Positions 1 through 8,025 of a stretch of DNA of 25,990 bases are shown here, piece after piece (position 1 is the first letter of the stretch; each line of letters begins with the position of its first letter). The notes under the pieces were generated by a model that saw only the letters and a list, made by a program, of their open reading frames with translations, had not been told where the DNA came from and ran no database searches. Origin of the DNA: a virus; IMG/VR virus record IMGVR_UViG_3300048589_000223, positions 1-25,990 of that record. One strand, written 5' to 3'. The translations under genes were made by a program, and so were the position numbers.

Positions 1-643
1 GAGCCGGCGAAACAACCAGCATCTCGGCAAACTGGCCCGAATTGACAAAGATGTTTTGACAAGCGGTGTCAAGCAGGGCCTTGCTGAATGCGCGGTTGGT
101 GCCACCAGTAACAGCCACGGTAGGCGCGCCCGAAGTCCAAGCGGGTGTTGCACCAGCGCCGTTGTGCAGCGGGTTGGACACCAACTGCACACCCAGACCA
201 GCGGACTGACCGGCAACCGCGGTGGTCGCAGCAATGGCAACCTGCGTCGGGCTGACGATCATGGCCTCGATGTTGCGCTTGAGTTCGAGCATTTTCTTGC
301 CCTTCAAGTACGCCATCTCAGCACCACGACCGGCCTTTTTCACGATGTTGGCACGGCGCGAGACGCCGACCGAACCGTTGAAAATCTGCAAGTGGTTGCC
401 CAGGCGCAGCGTGGGGACCTGTGCGTCCAGCGTCACATCGTCGCCGTCGATCATCTTGTTGGTAGCCGATGCAGCGCCCAGGGCGTCGGTCTGCCATTCG
501 TGGAAGTCGGTGGTCGCCGTGGTGCGGCCAAAGGCGGTGGACAGCGGCACCTCGCTGGGCGAAGTGTTGTAGATTTTGTCCATCAAGTCCTCGCGGGAGC
601 CCTTGAGAGACGCTTTTTGGTAGAGGTTGGTTGGGATTGCCAT
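1..643 (-). CDS. Major capsid protein (SU10/DUF5309-like), partial
   Basis: The reading frame runs from an ATG at 643 to the window edge, so the C-terminal part is missing (about 214 residues visible). The start is supported by a good ribosome site (AAAGGAAA) just upstream. The N-terminal text (MAIPTNLYQKASLKGSREDL, then a stretch with FGRTTATTDFHEWQTD and later LRLGNHLQIFNGSVGVSRRA) is typical of the SU10 major head protein family, which forms the icosahedral shell with an HK97-type fold. It lies directly downstream of the scaffold gene, the usual order in head modules. Family assignment is from recognition of the sequence style, not from a search. Confidence 0.85.
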   Translation of the reverse strand, partial: MAIPTNLYQKASLKGSREDLMDKIYNTSPSEVPLSTAFGRTTATTDFHEWQTDALGAASATNKMIDGDDVTLDAQVPTLRLGNHLQIFNGSVGVSRRANIVKKAGRGAEMAYLKGKKMLELKRNIEAMIVSPTQVAIAATTAVAGQSAGLGVQLVSNPLHNGAGATPAWTSGAPTVAVTGGTNRAFSKALLDTACQNIFVNSGQFAEMLVVSPA

Positions 644-657
644 GATAGTTTCCTTTG

Positions 658-1635
658 TTACCGCAGATAAGCGGCGAGGTCATTGAGTTTTGCGCGACCG
701 GTGCGGAACTTGTTTTCCAGCGCCTTGTCGAGCTTTTCCCTTGCGGGAGCGTTTTGTTTGTTGGGCATGGGTTGCGCCGCTTGCACCTTCTTCGTCACCT
801 CGGGCTTTTGGGCCTTGAGTGCTTGGTAGGCGGTCGCGTCCTTCATCAACCGAACCAGCCGGTGGTCGTACACGTTGCCCAGTTCCTCGGGCGAAAAGCC
901 GTAGGTTTTCTGAACGCTGCCGTAGATCTTTTCCAGCTTGGGCTTGTCGATGCCGTCCTTCTGTAGCTCGCTCCATGCCGTCTGGTACATGGATTGCAGC
1001 GACTGCTTCTGGCGCTGCTCGCGTTCTTGCGCGGCCCGCTGCTTTTCACCGTTGATCTGCTGGTCAAGCTGGTTCAAGTAGGCCGATAGCTGGCGCTGGC
1101 GCTGGTTTTCAGCCACCCATGCCGCAGGATCGGAATTAGCCAATTCGGCCATTTCCGACTCTGATCGGATGCCTGCAATCTGAGCCACTGCCGCGCGAGC
1201 CAATTCGGCTTGCGACAGGTAGTGATTGCGCACCTCCTCGTGTTTGGTCGTCAGGAACTGTACCGCTTCGGTTTCCCGCTGGGCCAATTCCTGTGTCTTG
1301 CGTGTGTAGTCACGCTGGCGCAAGTAGCTAGAGCCGATTTCCTCTGGTGTGAGTTCCAGGGTCTCGTCCTTGCCGTCTTCGCCCTTCACCTTGACGGTGA
1401 TCTTTGCAACGGGTGCAGGCTCGTCCTTAAACTCTCCGTCTGGATCGTCCGGGTCAATGTCCTGTTCGTCGTTTGCCTCTGCTTCCGTATCGACTTCTTC
1501 GTCGGTGGAGTCGTCAGCGGTTTGCTCGTCGTCTTGCTTGTCGGATGCCTCTTCAGGCGTGTCCGCAAGATACGAAGCCAAGTCGTTCAATGTGCCGCCG
1601 GTGTCGAGTGCCTGTTCGGCTTGTTCGAGTGCCAT
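658..1635 (-). CDS. Capsid scaffolding protein
   Basis: This 325-residue protein is very acidic in its first third (runs of D and E up to about residue 70) and rich in Q, E, R and A with predicted long helices afterwards, which is the composition of phage scaffolds that fill the procapsid and guide coat assembly. It sits immediately upstream of the major capsid gene, with 14 bases between them. The C-terminal end is basic and helical, as expected for a coat-binding segment. An oddity is that residues near 16-23 (LNDLASYL) and the last residues (LNDLAAYLR) are nearly identical. The start at 1635 has a modest GGAAA ribosome site. Function is inferred from composition and position. Confidence 0.8.
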   Translation of the reverse strand: MALEQAEQALDTGGTLNDLASYLADTPEEASDKQDDEQTADDSTDEEVDTEAEANDEQDIDPDDPDGEFKDEPAPVAKITVKVKGEDGKDETLELTPEEIGSSYLRQRDYTRKTQELAQRETEAVQFLTTKHEEVRNHYLSQAELARAAVAQIAGIRSESEMAELANSDPAAWVAENQRQRQLSAYLNQLDQQINGEKQRAAQEREQRQKQSLQSMYQTAWSELQKDGIDKPKLEKIYGSVQKTYGFSPEELGNVYDHRLVRLMKDATAYQALKAQKPEVTKKVQAAQPMPNKQNAPAREKLDKALENKFRTGRAKLNDLAAYLR

Positions 1636-1661
1636 TGTGGTTTCCAGTCAAACCCACCCCT

Positions 1662-1717
1662 TAAGCATCAAGGTGGAGTGCGGCGCATCTCTGCGTTCGC
1701 GTGAGGGTAGATGCTTA
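1662..1717. repeat. Inverted repeat between scaffold gene and its upstream neighbour
   Basis: TAAGCATC at 1662-1669 and GATGCTTA at 1710-1717 are perfect inverted repeats separated by 40 bases; the right copy contains the stop codon of the upstream gene. A second pair (GCATCT at 1685, AGATGC at 1709) shares the right arm, so alternative folds are possible. It lies in the only sizeable gap of the head gene cluster (1636-1714). It could be an RNA processing or attenuation hairpin before the highly expressed scaffold and capsid genes, but there is no T tract and the role is unknown. Confidence 0.3.
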
Positions 1718-2011
1718 CCCGAGAACCCTACGCATGAACTGCCGCGCTTGCGGCTCGTCACGCTCTGCAATCAAATCAATCTTGCGCTGCTCAAATTCGC
1801 CGGTTTTCACCATGCCAATCAGCAGCGACTCAAACTTGTCCGTGAGCTTCGCCAGTTGAAGCAACAGCACCTGGCCTTCACGATCACGAATCGGACACGC
1901 TTTCCACTGCTCGGTCACCGAGTCGCGCATCTGCTGCATGGCGAGCTTGAACGCCTCGCTGTCAAGCACTGCCTGCGCTTCGCGGCCCCGAAGAACGTCT
2001 TTGTCACTCAT
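1715..2011 (-). CDS. Small phage head-cluster protein, unknown function
   Basis: This 98-residue, mostly helical and charged protein (MSDKDVLRGREAQAVLDSEA at the N-terminus) has no signal peptide or membrane segment. It lies between a structural gene and the scaffold gene and is read in the same direction, so it is probably part of the head assembly module. Conserved small proteins of this size occur at this place in podovirus-like head clusters, but I cannot name a role. No clear ribosome site precedes the ATG at 2011; translation may depend on the upstream gene, whose stop is 30 bases away. Confidence 0.7.
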   Translation of the reverse strand: MSDKDVLRGREAQAVLDSEAFKLAMQQMRDSVTEQWKACPIRDREGQVLLLQLAKLTDKFESLLIGMVKTGEFEQRKIDLIAERDEPQARQFMRRVLG

Positions 2012-2041
2012 GCCGATATTGTGCGGATTGGTAAAGGCTGG

Positions 2042-2860
2042 TTATCGGCTGCGCCCGACAGACCCCAAGAGTCCAACATCATCAATCAACCCAAGGCGGG
2101 CGACTTCTTCTGCTGTTGTGACCGGCGTCCCCCCTCGGCTCAATCTGAGCGCATTCAATTCACTAACCTTAGTGCCTGCTAAAAGGTTTGGCGAAATAGA
2201 TGTTGGCTTTGTTATTTTCTTGTCAAGATTAAAACCGTTGGATTTCAGCCAATCCTTTGCCATTTCAAATGTATTGAGACTGTCAGGATCGACGGAGAAC
2301 CTCGCATCGGCGTCTACGCTATTTGGGTATCTGTCGCCGTGGTTCGACATCCTTACTTGGAATGAGGGGATGTCGCCATCCTTTGTTTCCTTGCCCATGA
2401 ATGTCAAATATCTAGAGCCGCTTACGTTGCTTGATCCGCCTTTTGTGTCATAACCAAGAGCATCGGCTTTCGATCTCAATTGATTGTAGAAACCATCGAT
2501 TTCTTTGGAAGTCTCTGGTATGCGTCCAAATGGCGTTTTTATCATCCCAGCCTGCCGATTCATCGCAGCCGGTGCCGCAACATTCGCCACCCCCTGGTTC
2601 ACCGCCCTTGCAATATGCGGGGCAAACTTCGTCACCAGCGCAGGCCCGAGAAGTCCAGCAGTCTCGCCAAGCACCTTGGGGATGCCCTGATCCACTTCCC
2701 GACGAAGCCCCATCTCTTTCTGCCACTCAGAGCCGCCGAATGGCCTGCCGACGGGCACGCCCATCTTGTTAAGCCCGAAGCCCAGCAAGTCCACCGGCCC
2801 CGCCACCGTGTCGGCTGCGGTGTTTGAAAGTGCCTGTAAGAAGTCGGTTAGGTTTTTCAT
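2042..2860 (-). CDS. Putative virion-associated protein, unknown function
   Basis: The start at 2860 (MKNLTDFLQALSNTAADTVA) is preferred over an in-frame ATG at 2902, because the upstream gene stops only 4 bases before it and the extra residues look non-native. This gives 272 residues. The first 110 are Gly/Ala-rich and amphipathic (pore-like text such as AGLLGPALVTKFAPHIARAV). The rest contains a compact region with SGSRYLTF, FQVRMSNHGDRYPN and RFSVDPDSLNTFEMAKDWL. The RMSNH text resembles the (I/V)R(I/M)S(D/N)H motif found in some phage polyvalent-protein domains; that link is tentative. It could be an internal or ejected virion protein. I do not recognise it with certainty. Confidence 0.65.
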   Translation of the reverse strand: MKNLTDFLQALSNTAADTVAGPVDLLGFGLNKMGVPVGRPFGGSEWQKEMGLRREVDQGIPKVLGETAGLLGPALVTKFAPHIARAVNQGVANVAAPAAMNRQAGMIKTPFGRIPETSKEIDGFYNQLRSKADALGYDTKGGSSNVSGSRYLTFMGKETKDGDIPSFQVRMSNHGDRYPNSVDADARFSVDPDSLNTFEMAKDWLKSNGFNLDKKITKPTSISPNLLAGTKVSELNALRLSRGGTPVTTAEEVARLGLIDDVGLLGSVGRSR

Positions 2861-2864
2861 GGTG

Positions 2865-3899
2865 TCAAGCCAATAACAGCATTTCAATGTCCAGCTCATC
2901 ATCTTGATCAGCCTGCGCCTTCACAGCGCGCGCCATGACTTCCATCACCCGATCAAAGTCCTGTTGCGCCACCAGGGCGGGCAAGTCCACCCGCATATTC
3001 AGATCGCGCAGCAGGCTCGATAGCGCGTCAATGTCCACCGTCTGCACCGGCTGCGGCATGGCGATGCTGGCGCGCACCCGCTTGCGTGCCCTGCGGCTGG
3101 TTTTCTGTGCCTGCTCAACCGCCTTCTGTGCTTGCGCTTCTGCATCGATGAAAGCGTCGGCGTCTTCAGCCCGGTCGAAGATGTGCAGCCGCTTGCCGCG
3201 CCTGACGTACCAGCGCTGCGGGGTAATGTCAATCTCAGCAGCAAAGGATTGCCCGACGGGGTCAGGGCCGCCCTCAGGCGCAGTCAGTGTGATGCTGGCC
3301 GGGGTGCCCACCGCAAAACCGCGTGGATCGGTCGCAATGGCCGTGGCCGTGGGCGCGCTGATGCTGATGCCCGCATAAATCCCCGACGCAACCGCCGCGC
3401 CGCGTGCCGTGCCAGCGGGTGCCAGCATGGACAGGCCTGCCGGTGTTCCGAATGCGTTGCCCGACGCGCTCGGTGCTGTGCTGGCCGTGGCCGTGGGTGC
3501 CGACAGCGAGACGCTGGCCGGTGATCCGGTTGCTTGCGCCTTTCCAGCTGCTGTTGCTGCTGCGGCTGTGATCGTGATCTGAGCGGGCGCTGCTGTGGCC
3601 TGCGCTTTGCCTGTTGCGGTTGCCGTGGGCGCTGCCAGCGTGATCGCGGCCGGCGTGCCGGTGGCGTTGCCCGCCGATGCGCTTGGGGTGACGCTGGCCG
3701 TTGCCGTCGGGGCTGTTAGGCTCAGGCTGGCCGGTGTCGCGCTGGCCTGGGCTTTTCCTGCTGCGCTGGCAGCGGGCGGTGTGAGGTTGAGGGATGCGGG
3801 GGTGCCGGTGGCGTTGCCCGCTACGGGAGACGGTCCAGCAGGCGCACCCGCTCCGGTGCCGAATGGCAGGGTGCCAAAAGGTGCCGTGCCGAAGCTCAT
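2865..3899 (-). CDS. Ala/Thr/Pro-rich repeat structural protein
   Basis: The 344-residue protein starts with a Phe-Gly-Thr rich head (MSFGTAPFGTLPFGTG), followed from about residue 33 to 211 by eight imperfect tandem units spaced 22-27 residues, each built around TPASLSLTAPTATA-like text. A different C-terminal part follows: RWYVRRGKRLHIF at about 229-241, a charged helix, and an acidic tail. Low-complexity beta-type repeats with a small globular end suggest a head fibre, decoration or tail-associated protein. Its ATG directly follows the stop codon of the upstream gene with no bases between, and no ribosome site is seen, so translation is probably coupled. The role is inference. Confidence 0.7.
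   Translation of the reverse strand: MSFGTAPFGTLPFGTGAGAPAGPSPVAGNATGTPASLNLTPPAASAAGKAQASATPASLSLTAPTATASVTPSASAGNATGTPAAITLAAPTATATGKAQATAAPAQITITAAAATAAGKAQATGSPASVSLSAPTATASTAPSASGNAFGTPAGLSMLAPAGTARGAAVASGIYAGISISAPTATAIATDPRGFAVGTPASITLTAPEGGPDPVGQSFAAEIDITPQRWYVRRGKRLHIFDRAEDADAFIDAEAQAQKAVEQAQKTSRRARKRVRASIAMPQPVQTVDIDALSSLLRDLNMRVDLPALVAQQDFDRVMEVMARAVKAQADQDDELDIEMLLLA
3267..3803 (-). repeat. Eight imperfect tandem 22-27-residue coding repeats
   Basis: Within the structural protein above, units beginning near residues 33, 55, 82, 104, 126, 152, 175 and 199 share the pattern x-T-P-A-(S/A)-(L/I)-x-(L/I)-x-A-P-T-A-T-A. Three of the linkers contain GKAQA and two contain GNATG or GNAFG, so there are at least two alternating linker types. 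This suggests growth by duplication of a two-unit block. Confidence 0.75.
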
Positions 3900-4394
3900 T
3901 TAGACAGCGGGCCAGCCAGCCGAGAAATCGTAGCCGTTCACCGCTTCAAACGTGGTGAGCGCTTTCACAGCATCTCGGTGCTTGCCGTCGGCGCCGCCGA
4001 TCTGCGCCTCAAGCGCAGAGAAGCCTGTGGCATTGCCGCCAACCTTCTGCACCAGCTCCAGCACCGTGATGCCGCGAATAGCCGCTTCGGCGGCAAGCAT
4101 GGGTGTGTCGGTGCTGCCCTGCGCAAACGCCCGCGCCTCGGCCAGCTTGATCGGCCAGCTTGCCATCTCGCCCGCGCTGATTGAGGACACCACCTTGTCG
4201 CGCAGAGTCTTGGCGTGCGCCATGATTTCCCCCTGCTTGACCGCTTTGGCTTGATCGAGGGTGTAGCCATCAATGATGGCCTGTACCGCTGCGTCGTCGC
4301 TGCTGTTCCACGCGCCGTCTCGCTGCTCGATCCAGTGGCCAGCGGCCACAATGGCTTCGTGCAGGCCCGCGCCTTTTTCGGTGTAGGTGATCAT
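3900..4394 (-). CDS. DUF4376-like phage tail/fibre-associated protein
   Basis: This 164-residue protein has a short N-terminal part (MITYTEKGAGLHEAIVAAGH), then a helical C-terminal half (VKQGEIMAHAKTLRDKVVSS through GITVLELVQKVGGNATGF to FEAVNGYDFSAGWP). The C-terminal half looks like the DUF4376 domain seen in phage tail-fibre assembly and fibre-tip proteins. It is tightly packed between two other structural genes (two bases after the upstream stop, none before the next start), consistent with one structural transcript. No Shine-Dalgarno is obvious. Exact role is unknown. Confidence 0.65.
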   Translation of the reverse strand: MITYTEKGAGLHEAIVAAGHWIEQRDGAWNSSDDAAVQAIIDGYTLDQAKAVKQGEIMAHAKTLRDKVVSSISAGEMASWPIKLAEARAFAQGSTDTPMLAAEAAIRGITVLELVQKVGGNATGFSALEAQIGGADGKHRDAVKALTTFEAVNGYDFSAGWPAV

Positions 4395-4396
4395 TG

Positions 4397-5248
4397 TTAT
4401 TGCCCGATGAATAGTGCCGGCGGGCTGCCTGAGCTGGTCGCTGTAAATGTCTCACCAGACGCATCGCTTGGCGTGGTGCTCCCGGTTGTCTCCAGTTGGA
4501 AAAACGAGTTTATGGCCCCAAGCTGGTGCCCAAATTTAGGCAAAACCCTATCAGCACCAATAGACCTAACAGACGGGTTTACAGCACTGGCGCAAGCAAT
4601 CCAATACACATCTCCAGGGCGGGGCGTAAAACTAATGGAGCCTGTTTTGTTACCGGTTGTCGATGAATCCAAAGAGACGTAGTGAATGCGAATGCCGGGC
4701 ACCAGTTGGCTGCTAACAATCTTTGATTCATAGATCGCCATCTTAATAGTTGAGGCGGCAACAGCAGTTGTTACGTTAACACCAAGACTTACAAGAGGGT
4801 AAATAGACCCCTGCATCTGGAACGGAAAGTAGAAAACGCGGTTACTGCTGAGCGTGGTGGTTCCGAGGCCAGTGATATATGCCACATAAGGACAAAACCA
4901 CGTTGAACCCCCGCCAGGAGTTTTCAAGACGAGTGACCCAGAAGATGACGCCGCACCGTGCTCTGTCACGATCAACTCGCTGGTGCCAGTCAAGCTGATC
5001 GCGCTGCCGTTTTTGGTGTACGTTGTGCCCACCAGCGTGGCGCTAATGACGGTGCGCTCTAGCGTGTTGCTTGCGCCCGCGATGCCAATGCCCCACTCCC
5101 GGTCGCCGTTGCCGCTGGTGAGGCAGTAACCCACCGCGCCGCCCACAGCAAACGCCTGCGACACGCGGGCGTGGTTCGCCACAGCAGACAGCGTGACCGT
5201 GCCGGTGCCTGTCGTGGTGGTGGTTTCCTTGATGCCGACGTCAAGCAT
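4397..5248 (-). CDS. Putative fibre or virion surface protein
   Basis: The 283-residue protein is Ser/Thr/Gly-rich and predicted mainly beta. Its N-terminal block (VGIKETTTTTGTGTVTLSAV, then AVGGAVGYCLTSGNGDREWG) matches a block shared by many podophage fibre or head-decoration proteins, while the C-terminal part is variable and contains PRPGDVYWIACASAVNP. The ATG at 5248 has a good AAGGAG ribosome site. The shared N-terminus plus divergent C-terminus is the usual build of surface proteins that attach to the virion at one end and face the host at the other; that role is inference. Confidence 0.65.
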   Translation of the reverse strand: MLDVGIKETTTTTGTGTVTLSAVANHARVSQAFAVGGAVGYCLTSGNGDREWGIGIAGASNTLERTVISATLVGTTYTKNGSAISLTGTSELIVTEHGAASSSGSLVLKTPGGGSTWFCPYVAYITGLGTTTLSSNRVFYFPFQMQGSIYPLVSLGVNVTTAVAASTIKMAIYESKIVSSQLVPGIRIHYVSLDSSTTGNKTGSISFTPRPGDVYWIACASAVNPSVRSIGADRVLPKFGHQLGAINSFFQLETTGSTTPSDASGETFTATSSGSPPALFIGQ

Positions 5249-5258
5249 GGCGCGCTCC

Positions 5259-5681
5259 TTACGACGTGGCGATGTAGATCGGGGCGCTGAATGTCACGCT
5301 GAAATCGCTGGCGGTGCTGACAACCGCGCTGCCGAAGTCCACAAACGCCACCAGATCGTCGGTCGCAGCAGTGCCTACCGCTTTGTAAAGCCAGCCGCCG
5401 ACAGCGGTTATCGTGGCAGTCGTCCACCCGGGCGAGAGGTTGCTGATCGTGACGGCCACGCGGTTGTTGGCTGTGTCAACCGCGCCCACGGTGACCGTGA
5501 CAGCGACGCCGCCAGCGGTGTAGCCGGTGCCTGTTACTTCGTTCGTGACGTCGTTGCGGAAGTCCCAAGCGTCGAGGTTTGCTTCGCTGGGGGCTGCGCT
5601 CACAAGAAGGAACTTGAACGAGCCTGTGAAGTAGGCGTCGGCAAGGCGTTTGGGGAGGATGCGGGCGTTTGCGGAGGGCAT
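5259..5681 (-). CDS. Conserved phage structural protein, unknown function
   Basis: The 140-residue protein begins MPSANARILPKRLADAYFTG and continues with a beta-rich body (GYTAGGVAVTVTVGAVDTAN, SNLSPGWTTATITAVGGWLY, a closing FSVTFSAPIYIATS). It follows the portal gene by three bases and has a strong AAAGGAA ribosome site. Proteins of this type commonly lie between portal and fibre genes in phage head clusters and are thought to be virion parts. No enzymatic motif is visible. Confidence 0.7.
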   Translation of the reverse strand: MPSANARILPKRLADAYFTGSFKFLLVSAAPSEANLDAWDFRNDVTNEVTGTGYTAGGVAVTVTVGAVDTANNRVAVTISNLSPGWTTATITAVGGWLYKAVGTAATDDLVAFVDFGSAVVSTASDFSVTFSAPIYIATS

Positions 5682-5684
5682 GGT

Positions 5685-7979
5685 TTATTCCTTTGGTTGG
5701 TAAGTTTGAATTCCGATGGCTCTGCCGTTGGCATCTCGGACGATCATCTTTGGCGCTGCGACTTGCTGCATCATGGTTTGCAAGTTCGCCAGGGCTTGCA
5801 GCATTTCTTCTTTCTGCATGTCGGCATCGGCCGGCGTCATACCGCGCACTTTCATTTCTGCGATGTAGATTTGCGTCTGAGACACCAGCTCAGCCCGCCA
5901 TCGCTCAAATTCCAGCTTCTGCGCCTCAAGCTGCGCGTCCATCTGCGCTTTCATCATTTCGCGCTCGCTGTCGCGCCGGTCGTTGGCGGCTTGCAATTCA
6001 AGGTTGCCCTGAATCTCGCGCAACTTGGCATCGGCCTTGATCTGCTCGATTTCCCGAGTCATTTGCGTTTCAGCTTGGAACTTCTGAATCTCAGATTGGG
6101 TTTCGGCTTGGAACTTCTGGCCCGCTGCCATCTGTTTCATTTCCTCAATCTGGATTTCCAGCGGCTTTTGCGGTGGCTGCGGTGGAACGGTAGTCGGATC
6201 TTGCAAAAAGTTCTGAACGTCCTTGAACCCGGCGTTTTCCACCAGCTTGGCAGCGGTGTTGTAGAGATGCTTCGGTGTTGCCAGGCCGACCGCCATGCCC
6301 TGCTGCTGAATCTGGCCGATCATCATGAGTTGCTGGCTGCGCTGCTGTGTGTCGCCAGTACCAAGGCCGACATTGATCGTCATGTCGTACTGATCGCGCC
6401 ACTCGTTCGGGTCGTACTCCACGAACTCATCGCGCAGCCGAAACGCCAGCTTTTCCATGCCGCCGTCAGTCAGCACTTTGAGGATGCCCTGAAAAATGGG
6501 CTTCACCAGCGTCTCGGCAATGATGCGGGCGATCAGCTCCACCCGCTGCATGGCCGACGACAAGTCCATGGCCCGTCCAGTGGCTGTGTTGTTCAGGCTG
6601 TCAGGGTTCATACCCATCGATGTACGCGAAACACCCGTGCGGTTTTCGCGCATCGATTGCACGTACTCAAGCATCGGCATCGATGCACCCGCACTGAACG
6701 GGATCACCTGCTCGCTGATCGCATTCACATCGCGCTGGCGAATCACACCCCCGGCGCGGGAGTCGAGCAGGTCGTCAATGTTGGCCAGCGGCGACCAATT
6801 GGCGTCTGTCAGTACCTTGGTGCGCGGGTTGTTCGTCAGGTACAGGTTGTTCAGCGTCTGGCGCAATAGCTCGGTGTGCAGGCGCTGCAAATCGCTCACA
6901 GCGTCGGCAATGCTCAGTCCATCCCATCGGTGGGTATTGAGCATGGGCGAAGCTGTGGCAATCGGCACATGGCTCACCACCTCGGCTTTGAGAATCTTGT
7001 CGCGCAGCCGGTAGACGCACAGTCGTTCGGCAATCCCGTCGCCATCGCGGTCGGCCAGGACGAACTCAATACGCAGCCAGCCCTCGGCCATCGCGTCATC
7101 GTCGTGATAGTCCGACTGCATGTTCAATGTGCTGGCGGTGTCTTGCGTGTCTTGATTGAACGCACCCGACTGCGTATCTTCGCCCAGGTAGTCCTGAGAA
7201 TCACTGGCGCGAAGCTCTTCGGGCTCAACGTCGTAGCCCATCATCTTCAAGTCACTGAGCGTCACCCGCATCAGGCGCGAGACATACGGGCAATCGTGCA
7301 ACAGCGGCGAAGTCCAATCGCGCTGCACCAGCAGGTTCTCCGGGCTGAACGCCTCCACCTTGACGATGCTTTTCTTTTCAGTCTTACGAAGCCGCCCGTT
7401 GTAGCCCATCAAAGGCTGTCCCGTCATGGGATCAACCTGCGGCTGTCCTTGCTCATCAAGGATCGGTGCGGGAGTCGCCATCTCGATCTCAGCGTCTTCC
7501 TCCTGCATCATCAGGGCGAGCATTTCTTCCGATGCACCCTTGAACGGCACAGACGACACCACCGATTGATCTTCCTTGCGCCACATGACCGCGCAGTTGC
7601 GCACGGTCAGCATGTCCTTGATCGCGGTGTAGAGGATCAAGAATCCGTTGTTTTGCTTGTAAAAGACGTGGTTTACTGCGTCGGTAGCCTGCTCTGCGCC
7701 CTGAACGTCAGAAGCGCGTGAAGGCTCAAAGGCGACGGCTTTGTCGGTGGCGCTAAACGTCTTGAGCAGCGCGGGCAAGATCCATTCCACGCTGTCTTGC
7801 ACATCGCTGGAGACGATGGTGGCCTCGGAATCGACCTCGTTGCCATACGGCATGCGGTGATATTCGCGCATGGCCTGCTCACGCGCCGATGCAAGCTCAC
7901 CATGCACATAGTGCGCAGCCGCGTCCTCTTTCTGCTGTAGCAGAGACAGCAAGTCTTCGTCGTCCAGTCGCTCTGCCAT
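5685..7979 (-). CDS. Portal protein
   Basis: At 764 residues this is the size of large P22/SU10-type portals, the dodecameric ring at the capsid vertex through which DNA is packaged and ejected. Recognisable portal text includes DVQDSVEWILPALLKTFSA near residue 60, FYKQNNGFLILYTAIKDML near 110-130, a core with MGMNPDSLNNTATG and a long C-terminal alpha-helical barrel rich in Q, E and K (roughly residues 590-730). It lies directly after the large terminase gene, its packaging partner. A GAGGG ribosome site precedes the ATG. The call is confident; the exact subfamily is not. Confidence 0.9.
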   Translation of the reverse strand: MAERLDDEDLLSLLQQKEDAAAHYVHGELASAREQAMREYHRMPYGNEVDSEATIVSSDVQDSVEWILPALLKTFSATDKAVAFEPSRASDVQGAEQATDAVNHVFYKQNNGFLILYTAIKDMLTVRNCAVMWRKEDQSVVSSVPFKGASEEMLALMMQEEDAEIEMATPAPILDEQGQPQVDPMTGQPLMGYNGRLRKTEKKSIVKVEAFSPENLLVQRDWTSPLLHDCPYVSRLMRVTLSDLKMMGYDVEPEELRASDSQDYLGEDTQSGAFNQDTQDTASTLNMQSDYHDDDAMAEGWLRIEFVLADRDGDGIAERLCVYRLRDKILKAEVVSHVPIATASPMLNTHRWDGLSIADAVSDLQRLHTELLRQTLNNLYLTNNPRTKVLTDANWSPLANIDDLLDSRAGGVIRQRDVNAISEQVIPFSAGASMPMLEYVQSMRENRTGVSRTSMGMNPDSLNNTATGRAMDLSSAMQRVELIARIIAETLVKPIFQGILKVLTDGGMEKLAFRLRDEFVEYDPNEWRDQYDMTINVGLGTGDTQQRSQQLMMIGQIQQQGMAVGLATPKHLYNTAAKLVENAGFKDVQNFLQDPTTVPPQPPQKPLEIQIEEMKQMAAGQKFQAETQSEIQKFQAETQMTREIEQIKADAKLREIQGNLELQAANDRRDSEREMMKAQMDAQLEAQKLEFERWRAELVSQTQIYIAEMKVRGMTPADADMQKEEMLQALANLQTMMQQVAAPKMIVRDANGRAIGIQTYQPKE

Positions 7980-8025
7980 TGGGTGCCCTCAGTGTCGGTG
8001 GAGGGATTGTCGGCAGTGGTAAAGG

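Noticed and set aside
5193-6869. Long plus-strand open frame of 558 codons opposite the portal gene
   Set aside because: It is rich in His, Leu, Arg and Val without domain text, crosses three well-supported minus-strand genes, and has no ribosome site; it is a by-product of GC-rich coding on the other strand.
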